Shown: in pieces, positions 1-6,767 of the stretch
How positions within the stretch are numbered: the first letter of the stretch is position 1
Layout: each line of letters begins with the position of its first letter
Assembly: GCA_031260365.1 (NCBI GenBank)
Contig: JAIRJY010000001.1
Coordinates: 1-19,901, forward strand
Length of the DNA: 19,901 bases
Reading direction: 5' to 3'
Origin: Nitrososphaerota archaeon
GTDB taxonomy: Archaea > Thermoproteota > Bathyarchaeia > Bathyarchaeales > Bathycorpusculaceae
Translations under genes and position numbers: made by a program
Notes under the pieces: generated by a model
Database searches by the model: none
What the model saw: the letters and a program-made list of their open reading frames with translations, nothing else
What the model was told of the DNA's origin: nothing

Positions 1-27
1 TATAACCATAGAAAGGACATTTGTTGT

Positions 28-1377
28 ATGCCACCAGTATTGAATTTACAAGCACAAGATGTGGATTCCAAAAAGAAGAGAGCAGAGTATATAGTTAGCA
101 TAATTGGCTGCGGGCAGAATGGTTTACTTTATGCAGACGCTTTTGCTGAAGCAGGTTACAAAGTTATATGTAATGATGATAACCAAAGTTTGCTAAAAGG
201 CTTAGTCAAAACTAAGAAGGGCTATTCAGAATACGAAATTGAAGCGCGTCTAAAAAAACACATTAACGCGAACAACATAACCATTTCCAGTGTAAGAAAG
301 AGTACTGTTTCTCAGAGCGACATAATCATTTTAGCGATAAATGCTAAACTGGATACGAAAAACAAGGCAGACATTTTGAAGTTAAAGACCGCATATAAGC
401 AGGTTGGTATGTCCTTAAAGCAAGGGTCTCTTTTGATTTATGGAGGTGTCAGTAGTTTTGGTGCTACAGAGACACTGTTAATAGAAACACTTGAAAACAC
501 TTCAGGGTTAAAAACAGGTAAAGACTTCCTTTTAGCATATAATCCCTTACAGCTTTCAAAAACGTATCCAGTAAAAACCTTAATCAACTCAGAATTAATT
601 ATTGCTGCAGCTGATTCACAAAGTTTGAATGTTGCAACTGACGTTTTTAAAACGTTAACACCTAAAGTTAAACAGGCAAGTCAGGTTAAACTCGCAGAAC
701 TTGCGACACTCTTTAAGATTGCACAACGCGATACATGTATTGCTTTAGCTAACGAGTTAGCAGTTTTTTGTGAAAGTACGGGAATGGACTATTTTAAAGT
801 TCAAAAGCTAATCAGTGATGATTATTTAAATTTTTATCCTACAACTGACGAGGAAGAAAATCGAAAAGGAACATACTTACTTATTGAAAGTGCAGAAAAT
901 TTTAACGTTAAACTTCGACTACCGGAACTTAGCAGGCAAATTAATGAAGATATGGTTAAGTACACAATTAATTTAACTAAAGAAGCACTTCGCAGTTGCG
1001 ATAAAAGTTTACGAAGAGCAAGAGTTGCTGTAATTGGAACTGCCAATCAAGATACAGCAACAAAGAGATATATTAATGCAGCAAACGCTAAAGGTGCAAA
1101 AGTTACGTTATATGATCCATTGCTTGCAAAAAATGAAATATCAGAGGAATCAACTGTTCTAAAGAGAAGTTTGAATGAAGCTGTGGAAAACGCGGATTGT
1201 TTGGTAATTCTAACAGGTCAGGAACAACTTGAGCAGTTGAATCTAAAAAAAATTAAGACACTTATGAAAAATCCTGCTGTGTTTGTAGATTTAATAGGAA
1301 TCATAAACCCAGAAAATGTACAAACAGAAGGCTTCATATATCGTGGAATAGGAAGAGGCATAGGGAATAAATCTTGA
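28..1377 (+). CDS. UDP-glucose/GDP-mannose dehydrogenase-family protein, probably catalytically inactive
   Basis: The fold is that of a nucleotide-sugar 6-dehydrogenase such as the UDP-GlcNAc/UDP-ManNAc enzymes. The N-terminal Rossmann domain has GCGQNG at residues 27-32, a helical middle domain contains RDTCIALANELA (234-245), and a C-terminal UDP-binding-type domain starts near 331 (ARVAVIGT). At 449 aa the length is normal. The catalytic residues are missing. The Lys of the usual AE-M-x-K helix aligns with Thr227, and the GGxCxPxD cysteine loop is replaced by DEEENRKGT around 274-282, although the flanking regions align well. A binding or regulatory role, or a different chemistry, is therefore possible. 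The frame is open to the window edge, so the start may lie upstream; ATG 28 leaves about 20 residues before the Rossmann strand. The next gene overlaps the stop, which suggests translational coupling. The family is confident; loss of activity is inferred from residues. Confidence 0.85.
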   Translation: MPPVLNLQAQDVDSKKKRAEYIVSIIGCGQNGLLYADAFAEAGYKVICNDDNQSLLKGLVKTKKGYSEYEIEARLKKHINANNITISSVRKSTVSQSDIIILAINAKLDTKNKADILKLKTAYKQVGMSLKQGSLLIYGGVSSFGATETLLIETLENTSGLKTGKDFLLAYNPLQLSKTYPVKTLINSELIIAAADSQSLNVATDVFKTLTPKVKQASQVKLAELATLFKIAQRDTCIALANELAVFCESTGMDYFKVQKLISDDYLNFYPTTDEEENRKGTYLLIESAENFNVKLRLPELSRQINEDMVKYTINLTKEALRSCDKSLRRARVAVIGTANQDTATKRYINAANAKGAKVTLYDPLLAKNEISEESTVLKRSLNEAVENADCLVILTGQEQLEQLNLKKIKTLMKNPAVFVDLIGIINPENVQTEGFIYRGIGRGIGNKS

Positions 1378-2321
1378 ATAAAACGGGAGTAGCAGTAATC
1401 GGAACAGGTTTTTGGGGGAAAAACCATTCACGGATATATAAAGAACTGGAAAACACGAACCTTGTTGCAATTTGTGATGTTAACTCTGAACGCGCTAAAG
1501 ATATAGCGTCACAATATGGAGTAAAAGCTTATACTGATAGCTCAACAATGCTAAAAAACCCTGAAATACAAGCAGTTAGTGTATGTACGTGGTCAATAAA
1601 ATTAGCGGAAGAAGCGTTAAAATGTTTACATGCGGGTAAACATGTACTTGTAGAAAAACCCATGGCCACTGATACGACGCAGGCTCGAATGTTAGTAGAC
1701 ACCGCTGAAACAAACGGTTTACATTTGTCTGTTGGTTTTTTGATGCGGTTCATTCCTGGACTTCAACAGATAAAGCGAGCGGTAGAAACAAAGAAAATTG
1801 GTGAGATGGTTTCTGCAACCGCAAAGAGAGTTACACAGTGGCCTGAGAGAATTGGTGATGTTGGTATCGTGAAAGATACAGCAATTCATGATATCGATGT
1901 TATGCGATTTATTTTAGCTGAAGAACCAACAAGTGTCTATGCTAAAATGGGCAGTATGCGACATAGTCAATTTGAAGACTACGCACAGATAATGTTGACT
2001 TATGAAAGCGGTAAAACGGCGTTTATTGAATCTAACTGGTTAACGCCATATAAAATTCGTTCTTTAAATGTTACGGGTAGTGAAGCTATCATGCGGCTAG
2101 ATTATAACAGCCAAGAATTATTGATTGATAATGCTATTGAAACTGTACAACCGAGGAATGCTTTTGAAGAACCTTTGAAAGCTGAACTTCAACATTTTAT
2201 CGAATGTATTACTAAAAAGAAAAAACCTATAGTCACAAGTGAAGATGGTTATAAAGCATTAGAGATTGCCTTAGCAGCTATGGAATCTTCAGCTAAAAAT
2301 ACTGTGGTAAAGTTGAAATAA
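1374..2321 (+). CDS. Gfo/Idh/MocA family NAD(P)-dependent oxidoreductase
   Basis: A 315-aa sugar or nucleotide-sugar oxidoreductase. The N-terminal Rossmann fold has GTGFWG at residues 10-15. The family signature EKP is at 94-96, with Lys95 the expected catalytic lysine. IHDIDVMRF (171-179) supplies the conserved His172 and Asp175 of the catalytic face. The start is TTG, whose last two bases are the first two of the upstream TGA stop (TTGA overlap), so the two genes are probably one transcript with coupled translation. A dehydrogenase homologue followed by a Gfo/Idh enzyme recalls the WbpA-WbpB pair of diacetamido-uronic acid synthesis, so a role in cell-surface or N-glycan sugars is plausible. 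The specific substrate cannot be read from the sequence. The gene appears intact although a transposase relic abuts its stop codon. Confidence 0.88.
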   Translation: MNKTGVAVIGTGFWGKNHSRIYKELENTNLVAICDVNSERAKDIASQYGVKAYTDSSTMLKNPEIQAVSVCTWSIKLAEEALKCLHAGKHVLVEKPMATDTTQARMLVDTAETNGLHLSVGFLMRFIPGLQQIKRAVETKKIGEMVSATAKRVTQWPERIGDVGIVKDTAIHDIDVMRFILAEEPTSVYAKMGSMRHSQFEDYAQIMLTYESGKTAFIESNWLTPYKIRSLNVTGSEAIMRLDYNSQELLIDNAIETVQPRNAFEEPLKAELQHFIECITKKKKPIVTSEDGYKALEIALAAMESSAKNTVVKLK

Positions 2322-2323
2322 TT

Positions 2324-2808
2324 TCACACTTTGACTTTAACAATTAGTTGTTTTTTCTGTGTGTGTCTCTTCTGTTCACCAGTATAGTATCTTTTTCGGT
2401 TTTTTTGTGACGCTCCACTGGACTTTCTGTAACATCCACAAGAACCACGCCTATTTCTGTGTCATCACCATAAAGTGCTTTTTTACCAGGTAAACTAAAT
2501 TTTCCACTCTTAACCAAAGTGTTCTCCACCCACACAATAGTGTCGTGTGTTGTGGCTTCGCCTATTTCGAATTCGTATGATAATTCTTTTTGAGTAAGGT
2601 ATTGTCTGTTATATTTTAGAGTGAGAAAGAGCTGATCTTCTAAAGATAGCTTGGCGTGTCTGCCACGGCGTTTGTGTTTTGCATCATAAGCAATCTTTAA
2701 AACGTTCACCATGACCTCAAAAGTTTCCTTTTTAACACCAAACAACTGTTTAAAATCCCCTGAACTCAATTTAGACGCTTTCTCATACCGAGACACACTA
2801 TCAACCAT
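2324..2808 (-). pseudogene. Truncated, frameshifted IS5-like DDE transposase
   Basis: The first 154 codons read as a transposase N-terminus: a helix-turn-helix part (about residues 55-90, RGRHAKLSLEDQLFLTL) and the start of the DDE domain, VVLVDVTESPVER, which contains the first catalytic Asp. After a run of seven A residues (minus strand, near 2401-2407) the frame ends in unrelated residues. The -1 frame continues the family consensus as NRKRYYTGEQKRHTQKKQLI and then stops at 2324-2326. The remaining half of the DDE domain, with the other acidic residues, is absent, and the relic ends 2 bp after the upstream gene. It is a dead fragment: even if the A-run once served programmed frameshifting, the catalytic domain is incomplete. 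Family placement rests on motif recognition. Confidence 0.8.
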
Positions 2809-2852
2809 AACTTAAACCCCAACTACACAAAACAAAACCATCACAATATTTA

Positions 2853-2870
2853 TAATTTCCGAAGAGGTCT
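2853..2870 (-). repeat. 18-bp dispersed motif, copy A
   Basis: Plus-strand text TAATTTCCGAAGAGGTCT. It matches copy B at 16 of 18 positions. It lies 45 bp upstream of the transposase start, continues into GAAAGACC-type sequence, and would fit the left end of that element. It could instead be a conserved regulatory or 3'-UTR element, because copies B and C sit downstream of stop codons. Confidence 0.5.
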
Positions 2871-2984
2871 TTCGCAAAATTTAAAGTGTTTAAAATCTTC
2901 TCAAACAAATACAACAACAGAAGAAAAAGATATGGCATACGAATGACTCTCACCTACAGCATCTACAACAAAGAACTACACAAA

Positions 2985-3002
2985 TAATTTCCGAACATGT
3001 CT
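2985..3002 (-). repeat. 18-bp dispersed motif, copy B
   Basis: Plus-strand text TAATTTCCGAACATGTCT, followed by ATTAAACAA. It lies about 40 bp downstream of the Trm112-like stop codon and is 16/18 identical to both copy A (2853-2870) and copy C (16995-17012). The similarity to copy C continues beyond the 18 bp. It is either the tip of a lost insertion element or a shared 3'-end signal. Confidence 0.5.
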
Positions 3003-3030
3003 ATTAAACAAGATTAATTACTATTTTATG

Positions 3031-3036
3031 AAAAAA
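3031..3036 (-). terminator. Possible T6 terminator after the Trm112-like gene
   Basis: On the minus strand a run of six T follows the stop codon within 10 bases. Short T-tracts are the usual intrinsic termination signal in archaea. The tract is short and no stem is evident, so support is modest. Confidence 0.35.
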
Positions 3037-3040
3037 GAGG

Positions 3041-3313
3041 TTATCCCTTCAGATTGAAAGGTTTACCGTTGTTTACAATGTTTTCTGGAATATGTTCTTT
3101 CCATTTTTTAAGGAATGGTAAATCTTCAGAGTTTTTGCGCAGTTCGTCTGGAAGCATTTCTGGAATTTCATCACGAATTGGATACCACCTATGACATTTT
3201 GGACAAAATATTACGCCCTCAACGATTTCAGTTTTTTCTTCAAACACTAACAAGTCAAGTGGATGATGTTTATCAATTGGACATGCCAGAATTTCCATCA
3301 ATGTACGTTTCAT
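3041..3313 (-). CDS. Trm112-like zinc-ribbon methyltransferase activator
   Basis: A 90-aa protein starting MKRTLMEILACP and continuing through FCPKCHRWYPIRDEIP, the layout of Trm112/YcaR-type proteins. Cys11 is followed at +3 by Asp14 rather than the usual Cys; Cys37 and Cys40 form the second knuckle, so the zinc site has at most three cysteines. Eukaryotic and archaeal Trm112 proteins bind and stabilise methyltransferases acting on tRNA, rRNA and release factors. Here the gene lies 41 bp downstream of a Trm5-type methyltransferase on the same strand, so the two are probably co-transcribed. The frame is open up to 3400, but that extension overlaps the upstream gene and has no family similarity, so the ATG at 3311-3313 is chosen. 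A T6 tract follows the stop. Confidence 0.8.
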   Translation of the reverse strand: MKRTLMEILACPIDKHHPLDLLVFEEKTEIVEGVIFCPKCHRWYPIRDEIPEMLPDELRKNSEDLPFLKKWKEHIPENIVNNGKPFNLKG

Positions 3314-3354
3314 GTAAGAATCACAAGTATATTCAAGTTTGTTTCTATAAAAAC

Positions 3355-4218
3355 CTACTTCAAACCAGACACAGAAATATCCAAAACTGTTTGGTACCAA
3401 AAAGGACCAATGCTACGTATAACACGCGAAAAATCAATATGATAAGTTACACCCAAAGTGTCCAAACATTTAACAATTTTTTGACAAGACTTCTCAATTG
3501 GATCTTCACATTTTGTAGCATGTTGGAAATCAAAGTAATGAATACATCCACCAGATCGTTTTAGAGCCAATATAGCATACGGCAAATATTCAAGAGCCAA
3601 TTCAGGTAACGGCATCAATACACGGTCAGCTATACCACACAATTGTGAAATAACAACCTCTTTTGAATCACCTAACAATGGAACAACACTACCAGAGACA
3701 TTGTTAAGTCTTACATTTTCCCGCATAAACTCGTATGCAGCTGGATTAACATCAATAGAGTAAACTTTAGTGTTAGGAATTTTAGCCATTAGTATAGAAA
3801 AACAGCCAACACCCGAAAACATATTTACAATCACCTCACCCTGTGCAACAAGTGCAGGTATTCGTTTGTGCTCAAATAGAAGCCGTGGAGAAATATAACA
3901 GCATTCGACATCAACTTTGAAGAAACAACCGTGTTCTTTATAGATTGTAATTGTACGATTTTCACCTGATAAAAATTCCAGATGCCTAACCCTAAAACTA
4001 CCGTGTACTGCGCTAGTTTGCATGAAAACTGCTTTGACTCTATTATGATAAATTTTTATTATAGCCTCTGCAGCCTTTTTAGCGTTTTCCACATCGTTAG
4101 ATGGCGTTTTTATAACAGCTATGTCGCCTATAACATCATAAGAATTGTAGAGTTTAGTCGAGTCCATGTTGGCTACTCGCGCTTTTAACCCTTGTCGCAT
4201 TTTTATTTCTTTATTCAT
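3355..4218 (-). CDS. trm5: Trm5-type tRNA (guanine37-N1)-methyltransferase
   Basis: A class I SAM methyltransferase of 287 aa. YDVIGDIAVI (27-36) opens the Trm5 D2 domain. SPRLLFEHKR (110-119) is the conserved arginine motif. NMFSGVGCFS (132-141) is motif I, SIDVNPAAYEF (154-164) with Asp156 binds SAM, and DRVLMPLPELALEYL (198-212) is the substrate-base motif; its MPLP fits Trm5 rather than the Taw2 aminocarboxypropyl transferases. The product, m1G37 of tRNA, is the substrate of Taw1, encoded nearby at 4957-5943. Only about 27 residues precede D2, so the D1 domain present in Methanocaldococcus Trm5b seems to be absent. The gene is divergent from rpoP across 51 bp and upstream of the Trm112-like gene. 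Family is confident; whether it makes only m1G37 or also modifies imG-14 is open. Confidence 0.85.
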   Translation of the reverse strand: MNKEIKMRQGLKARVANMDSTKLYNSYDVIGDIAVIKTPSNDVENAKKAAEAIIKIYHNRVKAVFMQTSAVHGSFRVRHLEFLSGENRTITIYKEHGCFFKVDVECCYISPRLLFEHKRIPALVAQGEVIVNMFSGVGCFSILMAKIPNTKVYSIDVNPAAYEFMRENVRLNNVSGSVVPLLGDSKEVVISQLCGIADRVLMPLPELALEYLPYAILALKRSGGCIHYFDFQHATKCEDPIEKSCQKIVKCLDTLGVTYHIDFSRVIRSIGPFWYQTVLDISVSGLK

Positions 4219-4269
4219 TGGAAACGTTTAAAAGTAAAATGTTTTTCTTTGTAAGAAGAGGCATTTCTA

Positions 4270-4431
4270 ATGGAAAAAGCAGGAATTATTTATGAATGTA
4301 TGCGCTGTGGAGCACGTGTTCCATCCGAAGAGTTAGAACTACGTGGGGGCGAAACAAAATGCATTATCTGTGGTTATCGCATTTTAAAGAAGATGAAACC
4401 GCCTGTAGTTAAAAGAGTACAATCAAGATAA
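4270..4431 (+). CDS. rpoP: DNA-directed RNA polymerase subunit P (Rpb12/Rpc10 homologue)
   Basis: A 53-aa zinc-ribbon protein. Cys10-x2-Cys13 (CMRC) and Cys31-x2-Cys34 (CIIC) bind zinc; GYRILKK (35-41) and PPVVKRV (44-50) form the typical basic C-terminal tail of the family. It is the small core subunit of archaeal RNA polymerase equivalent to eukaryotic Rpb12. The ATG at 4270 is preceded by AAGAAGAGG, a plausible ribosome binding site. It is divergently transcribed from trm5 with 51 bp between the starts, so the promoters overlap. The downstream neighbour (Cys-rich protein, 4483-4794) is convergent, 51 bp away. Confidence 0.93.
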   Translation: MEKAGIIYECMRCGARVPSEELELRGGETKCIICGYRILKKMKPPVVKRVQSR

Positions 4432-4482
4432 AATACGGAAACTTTAGTCAGGAGCAGACAATTTTTAATCAAAAGCAGGATA

Positions 4483-4794
4483 TCAGTAATAATCATCGTC
4501 TTCGCGATGACTAAGTTTACGCAACGCTTTTCCTTTCATGTGAATATTATCAAATTTTGGTTTATCTTCAAAAAACTCGTCAGGTTGTCGCTCAACGGTT
4601 TTTCGTTTCACAGTTTCCCCACAAATACCTTGAGATAACAAACGACGTTTATAACATGTTGCATAGGTACACTTTATAACGCTACAATATTCATCTCCGT
4701 CTTTGCACCAGACACCATCCCGTCTGAAACACGCAGCGTTCTTTCCACATTTAAAAGATGAACACGATGGTGAACAAGATTTTGATTGAGCCAC
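4483..4794 (-). CDS. Small cysteine-rich protein of unknown function
   Basis: About 103 aa, family not recognised. The first 58 residues hold nine cysteines (7, 11, 16, 22, 30, 37, 42, 47 and 58), spaced C-x3-C-x4-C-x5-C-x7-C-x6-C-x4-C-x4-C. This suggests a metal site or iron-sulfur centre, or a disulfide-rich fold; there is no signal peptide or membrane segment. The C-terminal half is charged and lacks Cys, ending in EDDDYY. Two GTG starts are possible. I favour 4794 because GAGGTG lies six bases upstream, and the other GTG (4803) is part of that Shine-Dalgarno itself. It is convergent with rpoP and divergent from taw1. A link to wyosine synthesis is suggested only by position. Confidence 0.7.
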   Translation of the reverse strand: MAQSKSCSPSCSSFKCGKNAACFRRDGVWCKDGDEYCSVIKCTYATCYKRRLLSQGICGETVKRKTVERQPDEFFEDKPKFDNIHMKGKALRKLSHREDDDYY

Positions 4795-4868
4795 TAGACA
4801 CACCTCAAATTATTTTCAAAATCTAAACGAGTAACATTTTTTATTCTTAGTTTTTATTTTCTCTTAGA

Positions 4869-4884
4869 AATAATATAAACTTTA
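4869..4884. promoter_or_regulatory. Shared AT-rich promoter region between the Cys-rich gene and taw1
   Basis: AATAATATAAACTTTA contains TATA-like hexamers readable on both strands, between two divergent genes and 75-90 bp from either start. A small inverted repeat, CCTAAC (4903-4908) and GTTAGG (4922-4927), follows on the taw1 side and could be an operator. This is sequence resemblance only. Confidence 0.35.
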
Positions 4885-4956
4885 TTGTTTGCCTTCACAT
4901 AACCTAACATCCCAACTTAAAGTTAGGAAACATTAAAAACATGGAAAAACAAATAG

Positions 4957-5943
4957 TTGCAATTCACATTTGGAACGTATACCATATTGGAACAAATAAT
5001 TCCAAACCAAATTATACAGACACTAAAAAAACAAAAATATCACCGCATAGGTAACCACTCAGCAGTTAAACGTTGTAAATGGCTATATGAGTCATTGGTA
5101 AATGGCAGAGTCTGTTACAAAGAAAAATTTTATGGCATAAAAAGCCACCAATGCTTACAAATGACCCCATCACTGTACTCGTGTACACAACAATGCCTTT
5201 TCTGCTGGCGAGTCCAAAGCGGTGATTTACAAGTCACATGGGACGAAATGAAACTACCCCCACTAAACCAGCCAGAAGAAATTGTAAACGCAAGCATAAA
5301 AGCACAAGAAAAAATTCTCAGCGGATACAAGGGTCATCCAAGAGTAGACTTGCGTAAACTAACAGAAGCAAATCAACCTAAAAATGTCGCAATAAGCTTA
5401 ACAGGCGAACCAACACTTTACTCAAACATAAGTGAACTCATACGAGCGTACCGACAAAAAGATTTCACTGTTTTTCTTGTAACAAACGGTACCCTACCTG
5501 ACAAGTTGGCAAAACTAAGTCAAGACCCAACCCAGCTATACATTTCCCTCTGTGCTCCTAATGAACAAATCTACAACAATATCTGTCAGCCACTTATGCC
5601 TAACTCTTGGGAACACCTAAATAGTTCGTTAGAGCTACTTCAAAGTTTCAAGTGTAACACTGCACTACGAATGACCCTTGTTAAAAACTACAACATGAGT
5701 AACATTGACGAGTATGCTAAGCTAGTCAAGAAAGCTAATCCCACATATATTGAAACAAAAGCATACATGCACATTGGCTTTTCCAATTTACGGTTGAAAT
5801 TTAACAATATGCCACAATTTGCAGAAGTCAAAACATTTGCAGAAGAACTAGCAGAAAAAACAGGATACAACATAATCAATGAATCCACAGATAGTCGGGT
5901 TATTTTATTATCCACAAAAACGAAAAAACAACAAGAACCATGA
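4957..5943 (+). CDS. taw1: 4-demethylwyosine synthase Taw1 (TYW1)
   Basis: Radical-SAM enzyme that condenses m1G37 of tRNA-Phe with two carbons of pyruvate to form the tricyclic imG-14 base. The radical-SAM cluster motif is Cys76-x3-Cys80-x2-Cys83 (CTQQCLFC). A second cluster is expected at Cys40, Cys53 and Cys66; these spacings (13, 13, then 10 to Cys76) equal those of the Pyrococcus abyssi enzyme. Lys55, two residues after Cys53, matches the pyruvate-binding lysine. SLTGEPTLY (147-155) and RMTLVKNYNM (238-247) are family motifs. TTG 4957 is the first possible start, since a TAG precedes it; TTG 4987 would give an N-terminus closer to the Pyrococcus protein. Its substrate-forming enzyme Trm5 is encoded at 3355-4218. 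Function is confident, the start uncertain. Confidence 0.93.
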   Translation: MQFTFGTYTILEQIIPNQIIQTLKKQKYHRIGNHSAVKRCKWLYESLVNGRVCYKEKFYGIKSHQCLQMTPSLYSCTQQCLFCWRVQSGDLQVTWDEMKLPPLNQPEEIVNASIKAQEKILSGYKGHPRVDLRKLTEANQPKNVAISLTGEPTLYSNISELIRAYRQKDFTVFLVTNGTLPDKLAKLSQDPTQLYISLCAPNEQIYNNICQPLMPNSWEHLNSSLELLQSFKCNTALRMTLVKNYNMSNIDEYAKLVKKANPTYIETKAYMHIGFSNLRLKFNNMPQFAEVKTFAEELAEKTGYNIINESTDSRVILLSTKTKKQQEP

Positions 5944-5977
5944 CAATATACCAAAAAACATACAACAGTCTCGGCAG

Positions 5978-5998
5978 TTTATTTTTTACTATTTTTTT
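5978..5998 (+). terminator. T-rich terminator after taw1
   Basis: Two T-runs of six and seven bases (5982-5987 and 5992-5998) lie about 40 bp after the stop codon, as expected for archaeal intrinsic termination. No stem is required or seen. Confidence 0.55.
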
Positions 5999-6134
5999 AG
6001 CAAGTGCTTCCAGAAAACAAGTTCGCTATATACTAAAAATTTTGACCCTACAATAACTTTGAAACATCAAACATGCGCTTCATCTTTAAAACAGTAAATA
6101 AACAAGCCCGTCTTAACATATTATAGGTGAAAAA

Positions 6135-6767
6135 GTGGCTACCCTTAAAGTGGTACTTGAAGAAATAAAACAGGATTTAATACGAAAAAGTCAGATTCGC
6201 GAAGATACACAAGGAGAGATACGCAAAATAACCAGCCTGTCCAAGAGAGCAATACTGTTAATTCACCAAAAAAAACATGACGAAACAGAAAAGATGCTTA
6301 AAAATGCAACAGAAAAAATCGTCAAGTTACAAAGTCTCGCTAAACAATATCCTGACATTATCTACTGTGGCATGTTTAGTGAAGCTTTACAAGAATACGC
6401 GGAAGCCAATATTTTCTTTACATTAATAAAAAAAGGCAAGTTCGTCACTCCTGAAGAAATTAATGTTCCAGCAATTGAATATACTCTAGGATTATCCGAT
6501 GCTATCGGTGAATACAGACGGTTATCTCTTGACGCTCTACGAGATGGAGATGTTGAGAAAGGTGAAGAATACCTCAAGTTGATGGATGAAATCTTTATCG
6601 AATTACTCGCACTTGATGAAGCATATATGCTTGTACCAGGTTTAAGACGAAAAACAGATGTTGCAAGAAAAATCATTGAAATAACACGAGGGGACATAAC
6701 ACAAGAAGTAAGACGAAAAACCCTCGAAGACTACCTTAAACACTTCAAAATAACCAAAAAGGAATAG
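6135..6767 (+). CDS. Translin/TRAX-family protein, probable RNase
   Basis: A 210-aa all-helical protein with the translin pattern: N-terminal helices, GMFSEALQEYAEANIFF (79-95), and the C-terminal RRKTDVARKI...RGDITQEVRRKTLE. Eukaryotic TRAX, the catalytic subunit of the C3PO RNase, uses two glutamates four residues apart and an aspartate. Glu87 and Glu90 here sit in the equivalent helix, with Asp137/Asp139 as candidates for the third acid, so this looks like the TRAX-like nuclease type rather than the RNA-binding translin type. Archaeal homologues form octameric shells. Substrates in archaea are not settled, but tRNA or other small RNA processing is likely. GTG is chosen because AGGTGA precedes it by four bases; no in-frame ATG lies nearby. 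It appears to be a single-gene unit. Confidence 0.85.
   Translation: MATLKVVLEEIKQDLIRKSQIREDTQGEIRKITSLSKRAILLIHQKKHDETEKMLKNATEKIVKLQSLAKQYPDIIYCGMFSEALQEYAEANIFFTLIKKGKFVTPEEINVPAIEYTLGLSDAIGEYRRLSLDALRDGDVEKGEEYLKLMDEIFIELLALDEAYMLVPGLRRKTDVARKIIEITRGDITQEVRRKTLEDYLKHFKITKKE

Noticed and set aside
2806..2943. 45-codon minus-strand frame beginning MPYLFLLLLYLF upstream of the transposase
   Set aside because: It crosses the motif A/IS end and overlaps the transposase start; probably chance.
3314..3400. Longer N-terminus for the Trm112-like protein
   Set aside because: The extension overlaps the end of trm5 and its translation does not resemble the family; the ATG at 3313 begins at the conserved MKRTLMEIL.
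4941..5054. ATG 4941 giving a 37-codon frame overlapping the taw1 start
   Set aside because: No Shine-Dalgarno and unconvincing composition. It could be a leader peptide, but nothing supports it beyond position.
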